DNA of 64,000 bases from Neoluteolibacter marinus (GTDB lineage: Bacteria; Verrucomicrobiota; Verrucomicrobiia; Verrucomicrobiales; Akkermansiaceae). Below the pieces are notes generated by a model. It had not been told where the DNA came from and ran no database searches. It was given only the letters and a program-made list of their open reading frames with translations. How positions within the stretch are numbered: position 1 is the first letter of the stretch; the number at the start of each line of letters is the position of its first letter. The DNA is taken from contig NZ_JACZFQ010000045.1 of NCBI RefSeq assembly GCF_014904755.1, positions 1-64,000 of the forward strand, read 5' to 3'. This document shows positions 42,408 to 50,715 of this stretch, piece after piece. A program made the translations under genes and the position numbers.

Positions 42408-42408
42408 G

Positions 42409-43122
42409 TCACTCCGGCCATTTGATGTCCGGCGCTTTGCCGCCCCAGAACGGCTGGCGGGGGTCGAAGAGGTCCATGCCGTTGATGAATACCCGGCCGT
42501 CCGGTCGGATGGTCTCAGCCCGGACGGACAAGTCAGCTCGCACGACGATGGCCTTGTCGTCGAAGGTCTCCGGGTCGAAGCGGTTGGTGCCGGGGATCAT
42601 CGGGGAAGTCAAAACGGGTCGCTCAAGGTTGCCTGGCGATGATGCTCCCAAGACGTAGGCGAAGGAACATTCGCCCGGTGCAAGTGCGGTGGTGTCGCTG
42701 TTGAAAACGTTGTCGGGCCTGCGGGACCAGATGGAGGTGCGGGCCCAGAAGATCTGCTCGTCGGCCACGCCGGCGGCCAACAGCTGGCGGAGAAGCTGGT
42801 TGGAGCTTCGATCCCCCAGCGTGAGCGGGGTTGAGGTGCCAGCCTTGACGTCGGCCGCCGTGTTTGAGTCGGGGAAGCTTCCGTATTTGGCGTCGAAAGC
42901 GAAGAGAGCGAGGGCAACTTGCCTGGCGTTCGCGATGGCTTCGCCTTTTTGTTTGGCGTGGTTTCTCCTCGGCGCATGCGTGCGAACGAGGCCGGCTAGC
43001 GCTAGAACAAGGCATAGGGCGGCGATCCAGTTGCCTAACGTCCTCAGCGAAGATCGGCGGGCGGTGTCTGGCTCCGGAGCCGGCTTCGGGGTGTCCGATC
43101 GAGGCTGCGGGAGGAGTCTCAT
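42409..43122 (-). CDS. Pseudopilin-like protein (paralogue 2)
   Basis: A 237-residue paralogue of the protein at 39766-40482. TM helix WIAALCLVLALAGLV, then AIANARQVALALFAFDAKYGSFPD, and shared C-terminal blocks VFNSDTTALAPGECSFAY, PMIPGTNRFDPETFDDKAIVV and DLFDPRQPFWGGKAPDIKWPE. ATG 43122 is preferred; in-frame sequence upstream enters the REP pair. It is bracketed by REP pairs B and C. Confidence 0.72.
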   Translation of the reverse strand: MRLLPQPRSDTPKPAPEPDTARRSSLRTLGNWIAALCLVLALAGLVRTHAPRRNHAKQKGEAIANARQVALALFAFDAKYGSFPDSNTAADVKAGTSTPLTLGDRSSNQLLRQLLAAGVADEQIFWARTSIWSRRPDNVFNSDTTALAPGECSFAYVLGASSPGNLERPVLTSPMIPGTNRFDPETFDDKAIVVRADLSVRAETIRPDGRVFINGMDLFDPRQPFWGGKAPDIKWPE

Positions 43123-43166
43123 TCGGGGAATGATGGATCGGCAGCGATGCCGCAGCAAGCGGTGAA

Positions 43167-43271
43167 GTAGCGCAACTTTGCAAGTTGCGTCTGGGTGTGG
43201 CAGGTTGAGGTGGCTGCGGCCCGATTCCAGAGACGGCCCGTCTCCATACACAACTTGGAAAGTTGTGCTAC
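43167..43271. repeat. REP-like inverted pair C (3' side of RAYT)
   Basis: GTAG 43167-43170 and the palindrome CGCAACTT-TGC-AAGTTGCG (43171-43189) oppose CACAACTT-GGA-AAGTTGTG (43249-43267) plus CTAC (43268-43271). The outer bases are extended GAAGTAGC/GCTACTTC. The CTAC complement provides the TAG stop of the RAYT gene. Compensated G-C to A-T changes in the stem support a structured element. Confidence 0.85.
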
Positions 43272-43912
43272 TTCAAGGACCCGCATCCGAGCCGGTATTC
43301 TCCGGGGCGGAGCCGGGCCTTTGTCGGATTCTCTCGGATATAGCGGCGGAAGCCTTCAAAGGATCCGGCGTCCCGGACGAGGTGATCGAAGCTCTCATGC
43401 TGCCACAAGGTGCCCTCCGATCCCCTCAGCTTGTTGATCTCACGGGCGGTGAATCGTTTCAGGGATCCAACGATGTTCCCGGTCGTGAAGTCGGACATGG
43501 GCCTCGCCAACAAGTGGATGTGATTCGGCATCACCACGAAATCCCCGAGCTGATAGCGCTGGCCATCGAAATGCCGCAGAGCGCTTTCCACGATCAACGA
43601 GTGATCCGGAATCCTCAACAGACAACTGCCGTGGCCGCTGTCGAGCAGGTCGTGGAATTGTTTGCCGAAGCGCCGGATGTAGTTTCGCCGGTCCACTTCG
43701 TTGAGTTGCGATAGAAGTTCGTGCTGGTCGCCCTCCGCGGAGGACAATCGGTGGAGTAGCCAGATCCGGCGTTCGTTTTCCCAGGCCGCGAGTGCGGCTT
43801 TGGGGATCGAATCCGCGAGCCGGAACGTCAGGAAGGACAAGGTGCCATCCTGGTGCCAGTGGGGAAGGTTGCGCTGATGATGGTCGACCTTTCTATCCGG
43901 GTCGTAGTACAT
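43268..43912 (-). CDS. REP-associated tyrosine transposase (RAYT, IS200-like Y1 family)
   Basis: A 214-residue single-strand transposase of the Transposase_17 superfamily. The HUH motif is at His131 and His133 in VVMPNHIHLLARP; the probable catalytic Tyr191 is in FRRYIRENP. LWQHESFDHLVRD is typical of RAYTs rather than IS200/IS605 TnpA. There is no accessory tnpB gene. The gene is bounded by REP pairs at both ends (17 bp before the ATG and across the stop), as in REPtrons, so it is likely the enzyme that recognises the GTAG plus palindrome units. ATG 43912 is chosen from the conserved beginning. Confidence 0.92.
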   Translation of the reverse strand: MYYDPDRKVDHHQRNLPHWHQDGTLSFLTFRLADSIPKAALAAWENERRIWLLHRLSSAEGDQHELLSQLNEVDRRNYIRRFGKQFHDLLDSGHGSCLLRIPDHSLIVESALRHFDGQRYQLGDFVVMPNHIHLLARPMSDFTTGNIVGSLKRFTAREINKLRGSEGTLWQHESFDHLVRDAGSFEGFRRYIRENPTKARLRPGEYRLGCGSLK

Positions 43913-43929
43913 CCCGCGAGGGTGGGGAA

Positions 43930-44086
43930 GTAGCGCAACTTTGCAAGTTGCGTGTGGGAGCGTGATGAGATTCGGAAGGCTTTCCCTTTGAATGAAGCCA
44001 CCCTTTTCGGGGCGACGTAGGGTGGTCGCGGATCCGGTAGGGTGAAACCGGACGCCAGAAGCACGCAACTTGCAAAGTTGCGCTAC
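43930..44086. repeat. REP-like inverted pair D (5' side of RAYT)
   Basis: GTAG 43930-43933 and CGCAACTT-TGC-AAGTTGCG (43934-43952) face an exact inverted copy at 44064-44082, followed by CTAC (44083-44086). The 111 bp between them hold no gene, and the RAYT promoter must lie within or next to this pair. The pheT stop is 16 bp away. Confidence 0.85.
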
Positions 44087-44101
44087 TTCGCCTGCGGCGC
44101 C

Positions 44102-46477
44102 CTATCTCTGCCCCACCGGCAGCGCCTTGGTCAACGCGGCGACGACGGCCTGGTGGGCGGTGTCGATCTCGCCGGTCTTGAGGGTGCGGTCGGCGGCGCG
44201 ATAACTGAGCCGATAAGCGATCGATTTGCGGTCGGCCGCCAGCTTCTCGCCGCTGGGGTCGCGGAAGACGTCGAAGCACTCGAAGCCGGTCAGCAGCGGT
44301 TCCTTCACCTTGGCCAGCACGCGCTCGATCTCGACGTTGGCGAGGGAGGCGGGCGCCTCCAGGGCCAGGTCGCGGGTCGAGCCGGGGAACTGCGGGAGCT
44401 CCTCGATGCTGCCGCTGCCGGCGACGAACTTGCGCAGCTTGGTCAGGTCGAGCTCGGCGACGAAGACCGGGCTGTCGATGTCGAGCTCGCGCTGGCGCGA
44501 GGGCAACAGCATCGCGAAGCTGCCGAGATTCTGGCCGCCGGCCTGGATGTCGCAGGCCAGGGCGAAGCCGTCGCGGTCGCGCGGGTTGAGCTGGAGCGGC
44601 GCGGTCGGGACCAGCGCGGCAATCACGGCCTTGAGGTCGTAGAGGTCGATAGTCGAATCCTTGCGCGCCCAGCCGGAGGGCAGGGCATCGCCGGACAGCA
44701 GAAGGCCGAGTGTGTCGGACTCAAGGTCCTTGGCCTTGCCGCCGCCGGCATTGCGGAAAACGCGGCCGAGCTCGAACAGGCGCAGCGCGCCGGCTCCCTG
44801 GCGGACGTTCCTTTCCGCCGAAGCGACCAGGCCGGGAATGATGCTGGGACGCATCACCGCGTGGTCCTCGCTGAGCGGCAGGCTGACGCGGATGGTGTCG
44901 CCGGGCAGCAGCGGCTTGAGCGGCAGGGCATCGGCGACCTGGGCGTCGGCGATCAGTTTGATCGTCTGGCACTCGTGGAAGCCGAGGCCGGCCAGGCGCT
45001 CGCGGACGCGCATGTCGGCGTCGTAGGCGGCGTCGACCGCGCTCGACGGCACGTAGGTCCCGCGCAGGCGCGAGGGGATGGCATCGAGTCCCTTCACACG
45101 GACGATCTCCTCGACGAGGTCGATGTGGCGCTGCAGGTCGGCGCGGAAAGCGGGGACGGTCCAGGTGTTGTCGGCGTTGCTCGCCAGGCCGAGGCGGGCG
45201 AGGATGGTCGCGGCCTCGTCGTAGGAAATGCTGCCGCCGGTGAGCTGGTCGAGCTTGGCGAGGTCGAGGGTGACCGGCTTGGTCAGCGCCGGCACTTCGC
45301 CGGCCAACCGCATGACGGGCTCGGCGCTGCCGCCGGCGATTTCGAGGATCAACTTCACCGCCAGCGCCGAGCCGGCGAGCACGCCCTCGGGGTTGACGCC
45401 GCGTTCGAAGCGGTAGGACGAGTCCGAGGAAAGGGCGGTGCGCCGCGAGGTGCGGCGGATGCGCGAGGGGGTGAAGTACGCCGATTCCAGTAGGATATCG
45501 GTGGTCTCTCCGGTGACCCCGCTGTCCGCGCCGCCCATCACGCCGCCGAGGGCGAGGGCCTTGCCGGATTCGTCGGAAATCACGCAGTCCTCGGGAAGCA
45601 GCGTGTAGGTCTCGTCGTCGAGCGCGAGGAACTCCTCGCCGTCCTTCGCGGCGCGGATCACCAGCGAGCCGGTGACTTTCGCGGCATCGAAGGCATGCAG
45701 CGGCTGGCCGAGCTCGTGGAGCACGAAGTTGGAGATGTCGACGACGTTGTTGATCGGCCGCAGGCCGATCGACTCGAGGCGCTCCTTCAGCCAGGCCGGG
45801 CTGTCGGCGACTTTCACGCCGGTGATCTTCACCGCGGTGTAGAGCGGGCAGGCATCGGGTGCTTCGATCTTCACGCCATCGGCGGTGAAGCCCTCGTGAA
45901 GGGGCAGATCCAGCGGCTTCAGCGGGACTTCCAGCAGGGTCGCCATCTCGCGGGCCATGCCGTAGTGGCAGAGCAGGTCGGGGCGGTTTGGCGTGACCTC
46001 GACCTCAAGCAGCACGTCGTTGTCGAACAGCTCTTTCACCGGCGTGCCGATCGGCGAGTCGGCCGGGAGGATCATCAGGCCGTCCTCGACATCGGTGAGC
46101 CCGATTTCCGAGGCCGCGGCGAGCATGCCCTTCGACTCGACGCCACGCATCTTCGTTTCCCCGATGGTGAAGCCGCCGAGGTCCGCGCCGGGAAGGCAGC
46201 AGGGCACCTTGTCGCCGACCTTGTAGTTCTTCGCGCCGCAGACGATCTGGCGCAGCTGGCCATCCCCGGCATCGACCTGGGTGACCTTCAGCTTGTCGGC
46301 ATCCGGGTGCTGCACGGCCTCCATGATCTGCGCGACCACGATCTTGTCCGAGGACACGCCCTTCACCTCGATGCCTTCGACCTCGACGCCGGCGAAGGTG
46401 AGCAGCTTGTCCAGCTCATCGGGCGTCTTGCCCTTGAGATCCACGTGGGTGGCGAGCCAATTCAGCGAGACGTTCAT
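44102..46477 (-). CDS. pheT: Phenylalanyl-tRNA synthetase beta subunit
   Basis: A 791-residue standard bacterial PheT. N-terminal EMAP-like tRNA-binding domain (KIVVAQIMEAVQHPDADKLKVTQVD), B3/B4 editing region (RPINNVVDISNFVLHELGQPLHAFD), B5, catalytic-like core, and a C-terminal FDX-ACB anticodon-binding domain (LPQFPGSTRDLALEAP). It works with PheS in an alpha2beta2 complex. The usual direct PheS-PheT junction is interrupted by a separate four-helix-bundle gene and repeats. Confidence 0.96.
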   Translation of the reverse strand: MNVSLNWLATHVDLKGKTPDELDKLLTFAGVEVEGIEVKGVSSDKIVVAQIMEAVQHPDADKLKVTQVDAGDGQLRQIVCGAKNYKVGDKVPCCLPGADLGGFTIGETKMRGVESKGMLAAASEIGLTDVEDGLMILPADSPIGTPVKELFDNDVLLEVEVTPNRPDLLCHYGMAREMATLLEVPLKPLDLPLHEGFTADGVKIEAPDACPLYTAVKITGVKVADSPAWLKERLESIGLRPINNVVDISNFVLHELGQPLHAFDAAKVTGSLVIRAAKDGEEFLALDDETYTLLPEDCVISDESGKALALGGVMGGADSGVTGETTDILLESAYFTPSRIRRTSRRTALSSDSSYRFERGVNPEGVLAGSALAVKLILEIAGGSAEPVMRLAGEVPALTKPVTLDLAKLDQLTGGSISYDEAATILARLGLASNADNTWTVPAFRADLQRHIDLVEEIVRVKGLDAIPSRLRGTYVPSSAVDAAYDADMRVRERLAGLGFHECQTIKLIADAQVADALPLKPLLPGDTIRVSLPLSEDHAVMRPSIIPGLVASAERNVRQGAGALRLFELGRVFRNAGGGKAKDLESDTLGLLLSGDALPSGWARKDSTIDLYDLKAVIAALVPTAPLQLNPRDRDGFALACDIQAGGQNLGSFAMLLPSRQRELDIDSPVFVAELDLTKLRKFVAGSGSIEELPQFPGSTRDLALEAPASLANVEIERVLAKVKEPLLTGFECFDVFRDPSGEKLAADRKSIAYRLSYRAADRTLKTGEIDTAHQAVVAALTKALPVGQR

Positions 46478-46480
46478 GAT

Positions 46481-46517
46481 CTTGGATGGTGGATGGTAGA
46501 TGGTGGATGGAAGATAA
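46481..46517. repeat. GATGG-rich repeat, pheT side
   Basis: The plus strand has CTTGGATGG, GTGGATGG, TAGATGG and TGGATGG units back to back (46484-46510), then AAGAT. On the coding (minus) strand these read as CCATCCACCATCTACC. They lie between pheT and the four-helix-bundle gene. A GATGG/CCATC-rich block of opposite orientation borders the other side. Confidence 0.65.
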
Positions 46518-46530
46518 AAGGCATCTTGGC

Positions 46531-46926
46531 TCAGGCCCGGCTGGTGTCGTGGAACTGCTCGACGCTGCGGATGAAAGAAAAGAGAGACTTGGAGAGCTGG
46601 TTCAGGCGGTCGTCGAGGGTGGAAAAGAGCTCATCGTCGGCAAGTGATCCGGTCTCGTGGAGCGTTTCCAGATGGTCGATGGTTTCGAGCAGCGAGGCGT
46701 AGGCGAAGTCGAGGAAGCGAAGATACTCCTGCTTGTAGCGGCGACGACCGTAGCCTTCGACAATGTTCGACCTCACGGATTTGATGCTGCGCCTGATCTG
46801 GCTACCTTCCTCATAGAGTTCGAACTTTGGCAGCTTGTGCATCGTCATGGAATGGACCTCGATCACGAGCTCCCGGGCAAGCTGCCAGACCCTCAGCTTC
46901 TTGTATCCGAATGGCGCGTCGTCCAT
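46531..46926 (-). CDS. Four-helix-bundle protein (23S rRNA IVS / S23 family)
   Basis: A 131-residue all-helical protein. [37 protein letters not shown] and [23 protein letters not shown] are the conserved helices of the S23/four-helix-bundle family, related to proteins encoded in intervening sequences of 23S rRNA and to Avd of diversity-generating retroelements. Start ATG 46926 (MDDAPFGY). Its position inside pheST and the bordering repeats suggest an inserted cassette. No reverse transcriptase or rRNA is nearby. Confidence 0.85.
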   Translation of the reverse strand: MDDAPFGYKKLRVWQLARELVIEVHSMTMHKLPKFELYEEGSQIRRSIKSVRSNIVEGYGRRRYKQEYLRFLDFAYASLLETIDHLETLHETGSLADDELFSTLDDRLNQLSKSLFSFIRSVEQFHDTSRA

Positions 46927-46933
46927 GGCGTCA

Positions 46934-46969
46934 GCATCTACCATCTCCCATCCACGATCTGCCATCTCA
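46934..46969. repeat. GATGG-rich repeat, pheS side
   Basis: The plus strand reads CATCTACCATCTCCCATCCACG then ATCTGCCATCTCA, i.e. GATGG units on the minus strand, inverted relative to the block at 46481-46517. It begins within the TGA stop of pheS and runs to 8 bp before the four-helix-bundle ATG, so it forms the whole junction. Confidence 0.6.
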
Positions 46970-47983
46970 AGCAAACTGCTTCAGGAAGCGCGCGTCGTTT
47001 TCGATCAGCAGGCGGATGTCCTTGATGCCCCAGCGGATCATCGCCAGGCGGTCGAGGCCCATGCCGAAGGCGAAGCCGGTGACCTTCTCCGGGTCGTAGG
47101 CGGGGTCCTTGCGCGAGCTGCTGATGGCCTCGAACACGGCCGGGTCGACCATGCCGCAGCCAGCGACCTCGATCCACCGCGGGGCCTGGCCCTTGACCTC
47201 GAGCTTCACGTCGATCTCGAAGCTCGGCTCGGTGAAGGGGAAGAAGTGCGGGCGGAAGCGGACCTCGGTCTTCGGGCCGTAGAGCTCGTGGAAGAAATAC
47301 TCGAGCGTGCCCTTGAGGTCGCCGAGCGAGACGTCGGTGTCGACGTAGAGGCCCTCAAGCTGGTTGAAGACGGAGAGGTGGGTGGCGTCGATCTCGTCGC
47401 GGCGGTAGGCCGAGCCGGGGGCGATGATGCGCACCGGCGGCGCCTGGCCTTCCATCGTGCGGACCTGCACGGAGGAGGTGTGGGTGCGCAGCAGCTTGCC
47501 GGAGTCGAAGTAGAAGGTGTCCTTCTCGTTGCGCGCCGGGTGGTCGGCGGGGGTGTTGAGGGCGTCGAAGCAGTGGAACTCGTCCTCGATCTCCGGGCCC
47601 TCGGCGAGGGCGAAGCCCATGCGGCGGAGGATGCGGATGGCATCGTGGCGGATGATCGTCAGCGGGTGCAGCGAGCCGTGGTGGAGGGCGCGGGCCGGCA
47701 GGGTGACGTCGATGCCCTCGAGCGCCTGGCGGTCGGCGGCGTCCTGGATCGCCTGCTGTTTCCCCTCGAGCGAGGCGGTGATCGCCTGGCGGGCGGCATT
47801 GAGCAGCTGGCCGACGGCGGCTTTCTCTTCCTTCGGCACGTCGCGCATGCCGGCGGAGACTTCGGTGAGCGTGCCTTTTTTGCCGAGGATCGCGACGCGG
47901 GCGTCCTCGAGCGAGCGGGCGTCGCCGGCGGTTTCGATCCGGGCGAGCGCCTCGGCCTGAATGGCTTCGATCTGGTCCTTCAT
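46967..47983 (-). CDS. pheS: Phenylalanyl-tRNA synthetase alpha subunit
   Basis: A 338-residue class II alpha subunit. N-terminal coiled-coil tRNA-binding arm (about 1-90), then catalytic core with [72 protein letters not shown] and the C-terminal [18 protein letters not shown]. Full family length. It is the first gene of the split pheS-(four-helix bundle)-pheT unit. Confidence 0.96.
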   Translation of the reverse strand: MKDQIEAIQAEALARIETAGDARSLEDARVAILGKKGTLTEVSAGMRDVPKEEKAAVGQLLNAARQAITASLEGKQQAIQDAADRQALEGIDVTLPARALHHGSLHPLTIIRHDAIRILRRMGFALAEGPEIEDEFHCFDALNTPADHPARNEKDTFYFDSGKLLRTHTSSVQVRTMEGQAPPVRIIAPGSAYRRDEIDATHLSVFNQLEGLYVDTDVSLGDLKGTLEYFFHELYGPKTEVRFRPHFFPFTEPSFEIDVKLEVKGQAPRWIEVAGCGMVDPAVFEAISSSRKDPAYDPEKVTGFAFGMGLDRLAMIRWGIKDIRLLIENDARFLKQFA

Positions 47984-48045
47984 GGGAAAGCGGGGCGCAG
48001 GGAGTAGCCGACGGGGCGGGGGGAGTCAAAGCCCGTTGCCGGAAA

Positions 48046-49029
48046 TCACCACGCGCGGGGCTGGTCGACGAAGGCCGGGCCCGGCTGCGGGGAATCGTAG
48101 TAGCGATGGAAGACGGGGCAGGCGGAACCGGACATCGGGGGGACCAGCCAGGACCAGTCGCCGGGCACCGGGCGGCCGCAAGTTTCCTCGTTCTTGAGAT
48201 GCTGGACGAACTGGGCGGAGGCGGTGTGGTGGTCGACGATGGCGACCCCGGCTTCGCGGAAGGAATGGAGCACCGCGGTGTTCAGTTCGACCAGGGCGCG
48301 ATCCTTCCAGAGCATCCGCCGGGCGCGGCGGTCGAGCCCCATCCGGTCGGCCACGAGCGGCAGCACGTTGTAGCGCGACTCGTCGCCGAAGTTCCGCGAA
48401 GCGATCTCGGTGCCCATGTAGTGGCCGCTGAAGGGTGCGGCGGGAAAGCGCAACCCGTCCCCGACCAGGGCCATGTCCGAGATGACCGGGACGGCGTGCC
48501 ATTTCAGGCCCAGCCCGGCGAACCAGGACAGCTCGGGGTGGGAGATCGGCACCTCCAGCACCGCGTCGGACGGCAGCGGGTAGAGGCGCGGCCGGTCGCC
48601 GGGGATCTCGATGGCCAGGGGGAGCAGGTCGAACGCGCCGCGGTCGGCGGGGGGCTGCCAGCCGAGTCCGATGAGTTTTTCGGTGAACTCCAGCTGATCG
48701 GGATCGCCGAGGACCGATCCGTCCCGCGCGCGATACCCGGCGTAGCGGAGCAGCTGGCGGTTCCAGATCCGGATGCCCCGCTCGTCGCCCTCCGCCGGCG
48801 CGAAGACGGTCACCGCCGAGCGGACGCGGCCGCCATTGGTGGAAAACCGGAGGTGGGCCACGCAGGCTTCGAAGACCTCGTCCGCCGAGGTGGCGGTGCG
48901 GGCATCGAGTAGCTCGAGGGTGTTCCAGTGCAGTCGCCCGATGCAGCGCGCGTTGTTGCGCCATGCGGTCTTGGCCAGGTCGGAAAGCGTTTCGGCGGAG
49001 GGGCGGCCGGGTGGCGGGGTGACGGACAT
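48046..49029 (-). CDS. nos: Nitric-oxide synthase oxygenase (bacterial NOS)
   Basis: A 327-residue heme enzyme converting arginine to citrulline and NO. Heme-ligand Cys29 in AWRNNARCIGR; FSTNGGRVRSAVTVFAP; VLEVPISHPELSWFAGLGLKWHAVPVISDM; substrate-binding Glu208 in YMGTEI; pterin-side Trp in GDWSWLVPP. The length fits the oxygenase-only bacterial form with a short N-terminus. The family's usual Trp in NGWYMGTEI is His203 here (SGHYMGTEI). No reductase or pterin gene adjoins. It is divergent from purU with a 112-bp gap. ATG 49029 is chosen because upstream codons lie in low-similarity sequence. Confidence 0.95.
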   Translation of the reverse strand: MSVTPPPGRPSAETLSDLAKTAWRNNARCIGRLHWNTLELLDARTATSADEVFEACVAHLRFSTNGGRVRSAVTVFAPAEGDERGIRIWNRQLLRYAGYRARDGSVLGDPDQLEFTEKLIGLGWQPPADRGAFDLLPLAIEIPGDRPRLYPLPSDAVLEVPISHPELSWFAGLGLKWHAVPVISDMALVGDGLRFPAAPFSGHYMGTEIASRNFGDESRYNVLPLVADRMGLDRRARRMLWKDRALVELNTAVLHSFREAGVAIVDHHTASAQFVQHLKNEETCGRPVPGDWSWLVPPMSGSACPVFHRYYDSPQPGPAFVDQPRAW

Positions 49030-49141
49030 CCGCGGGCAAACTGCGGCATTTCGGCGGAAGCGCCAACCGGAACTGTCCTCATCCCGCAAGCCAGCCTCCA
49101 TTCTTGCCATGAACCGCCGGGCGCTTCTGAATCCGGCCCGC

Positions 49142-50002
49142 ATGGCCCGTCCCGGATTGATTCTCAAGCTCAGCTGCCCCGACCAGCCGGGGATCGTCGC
49201 GAAGATCGCCGGCTACGTTGCCGGCCACGCCGGCAACCTGATCGAGTTCGCGCAATTCACCGACAAGCTGTCGTTGCGCTTCTTCGCGCGGCTGGAGATT
49301 GAAACCGGCGACCTCGACGTCGACCCGGAGGACTTCATCGAGGGCTTCGGGACGCTCGGGCGATCGATGAAGGCGGCGTGGCACTTCCGCCGGCTGCCGT
49401 ACAAGATGCGCACCGCGGTGCTGGTGACCAAGACCGATCACTGCCTCAACGAGATCCTGTGGCGGGCGGAAATCGGCGAGCTGCCGGTGGAAATCACCAG
49501 CATCATCGGCAACCGCGACGCCTGCCGCGGCATCGCCGAACGGGCCGGGATTCCTTTCCACCTGATCGAGATGGACGGCGCGGCGAAGGCCGACGGCTTC
49601 GCCCGGATCCGGCAGATCCTGGCCGACGAGGAGGTGGAGCTGGCCGTGCTGGCGCGCTTCATGCAGATCATTCCGGACGACTTCTGCCGCGATTTCGCCG
49701 GGCGCTTGATCAACATCCACCACAGCTTCCTGCCGGCCTTCATCGGGGCGAATCCCTACAAGCAGGCCTACGAGCGCGGGGTGAAATTGATCGGCGCGAC
49801 CTGCCACTACGTCACCGCCGACCTCGACGCCGGGCCGATCATCGAACAGGAGGTCGAGCGCGTGCAGCATTTCCACGCGCCGAACGACCTGGTCCGGCTC
49901 GGCCGGAACTGCGAGCGGATCGCGCTGGCCAAGGGGATCCGCTTTCACGTCCACGACCGCACCATCATCGACGGTCACCGGGCGATCGTGTTCCCGGATT
50001 GA
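49142..50002 (+). CDS. purU: Formyltetrahydrofolate deformylase
   Basis: A 286-residue enzyme hydrolysing 10-formyl-THF to THF and formate. N-terminal ACT domain (ILKLSCPDQPGIVAKIAGYVA), formyltransferase-fold domain with RMQI-like VLARFMQIIPDDF, NIHHSFLPAFIGANPY and the catalytic Asp in YVTADLDAGPIIEQ. ATG 49142 matches the family start; ATG 49109 would add 11 residues. A second, diverged copy of its last 105 nt lies 740 bp downstream. Confidence 0.94.
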   Translation: MARPGLILKLSCPDQPGIVAKIAGYVAGHAGNLIEFAQFTDKLSLRFFARLEIETGDLDVDPEDFIEGFGTLGRSMKAAWHFRRLPYKMRTAVLVTKTDHCLNEILWRAEIGELPVEITSIIGNRDACRGIAERAGIPFHLIEMDGAAKADGFARIRQILADEEVELAVLARFMQIIPDDFCRDFAGRLINIHHSFLPAFIGANPYKQAYERGVKLIGATCHYVTADLDAGPIIEQEVERVQHFHAPNDLVRLGRNCERIALAKGIRFHVHDRTIIDGHRAIVFPD

Positions 50003-50027
50003 AGGCCGGTCCCGCCGGGCAGCCGGG

Positions 50028-50672
50028 TCATCTCCTGTGGCGGCGAAGCAGCCCGCCGAACCCCAGGGCGGCTAGTAAGATCGCGGAAGGCTCCGGGACG
50101 ATCGTGACCTCTCCGAGGCCTCCGCCGGGACCATAAACGTTGAACCAAATCTCGCCGACTCCTTCACTGGTGGTTAAGTTTGGCAAGTCGGGGAAGCCCG
50201 CCGTGGTTGGGTTGGTGTTCACCGAGTCCGAGAACCAAACGAGATCTTCGGGGCCGGGCGTGCCGATCTGTGGGACTTCGACCCCCGATGGCCCAACCCA
50301 AACCAGATAGATGTATCCCCGACTGAAGGAGGAGCCGGTGCTCTCGGGAATGGCAAACTGAAAATCCATCGTCAGAAGCTCCGGGCTGCTGCCATTCGAG
50401 ATGCTCAAATACGTTTCGGCCAGCTGACCCGGACTCAAGGATGAATGGACGCCGTTCACGACAAATTCCCCCGAAGTAGGAAAGAATTGCGTGCCAGGGC
50501 CAGGCGGGGAGTCGAAGTCGAGCAACATCGTGTAAGAAAAACCGATCCTAGCTTCGTCATTCTCTCCGACGAAATCCGCAGCATGGGGAGACAAGCGAAT
50601 CGTCACGGCGGAAGCTGCAGGAATGATCAATTGTAATGCTAGAACGAATCCAATGGGGGTGACTCTTCTCAT
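50028..50672 (-). CDS. PEP-CTERM protein 2
   Basis: A 214-residue exported protein. Signal peptide (GFVLALQLIIPAASA), beta-rich middle, C-terminal sorting signal VPEPSAILLAALGFGGLLRRHRR. No known domain. Base composition is visibly more A/T-rich than the surrounding genes, and the gene sits between the two copies of the purU 3' end, both suggesting arrival by transfer. The terminal glycine-rich helix and Arg cluster fit exosortase processing. Confidence 0.85.
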   Translation of the reverse strand: MRRVTPIGFVLALQLIIPAASAVTIRLSPHAADFVGENDEARIGFSYTMLLDFDSPPGPGTQFFPTSGEFVVNGVHSSLSPGQLAETYLSISNGSSPELLTMDFQFAIPESTGSSFSRGYIYLVWVGPSGVEVPQIGTPGPEDLVWFSDSVNTNPTTAGFPDLPNLTTSEGVGEIWFNVYGPGGGLGEVTIVPEPSAILLAALGFGGLLRRHRR

Positions 50673-50715
50673 GTGGTTCGAAGATTGGATCTAGATCGCA
50701 TTTCTGTCGAGATAG

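Noticed and set aside
43268-43912. RAYT gene taken as an ordinary IS200/IS605 element
   Set aside because: There is no tnpB, the left and right ends are paired REP palindromes with GTAG, and the motifs around the Tyr and WQHESFDHL favour RAYT.
46531-46926. Four-helix-bundle gene taken as part of a diversity-generating retroelement or a 23S rRNA intervening sequence
   Set aside because: No reverse transcriptase, template/variable repeat or rRNA sequence is present nearby.
46481-46969. GATGG repeats considered as a CRISPR or tandem-repeat array
   Set aside because: Units are only 7-9 nt, uneven, without spacers of constant length, and occur as two short inverted blocks.
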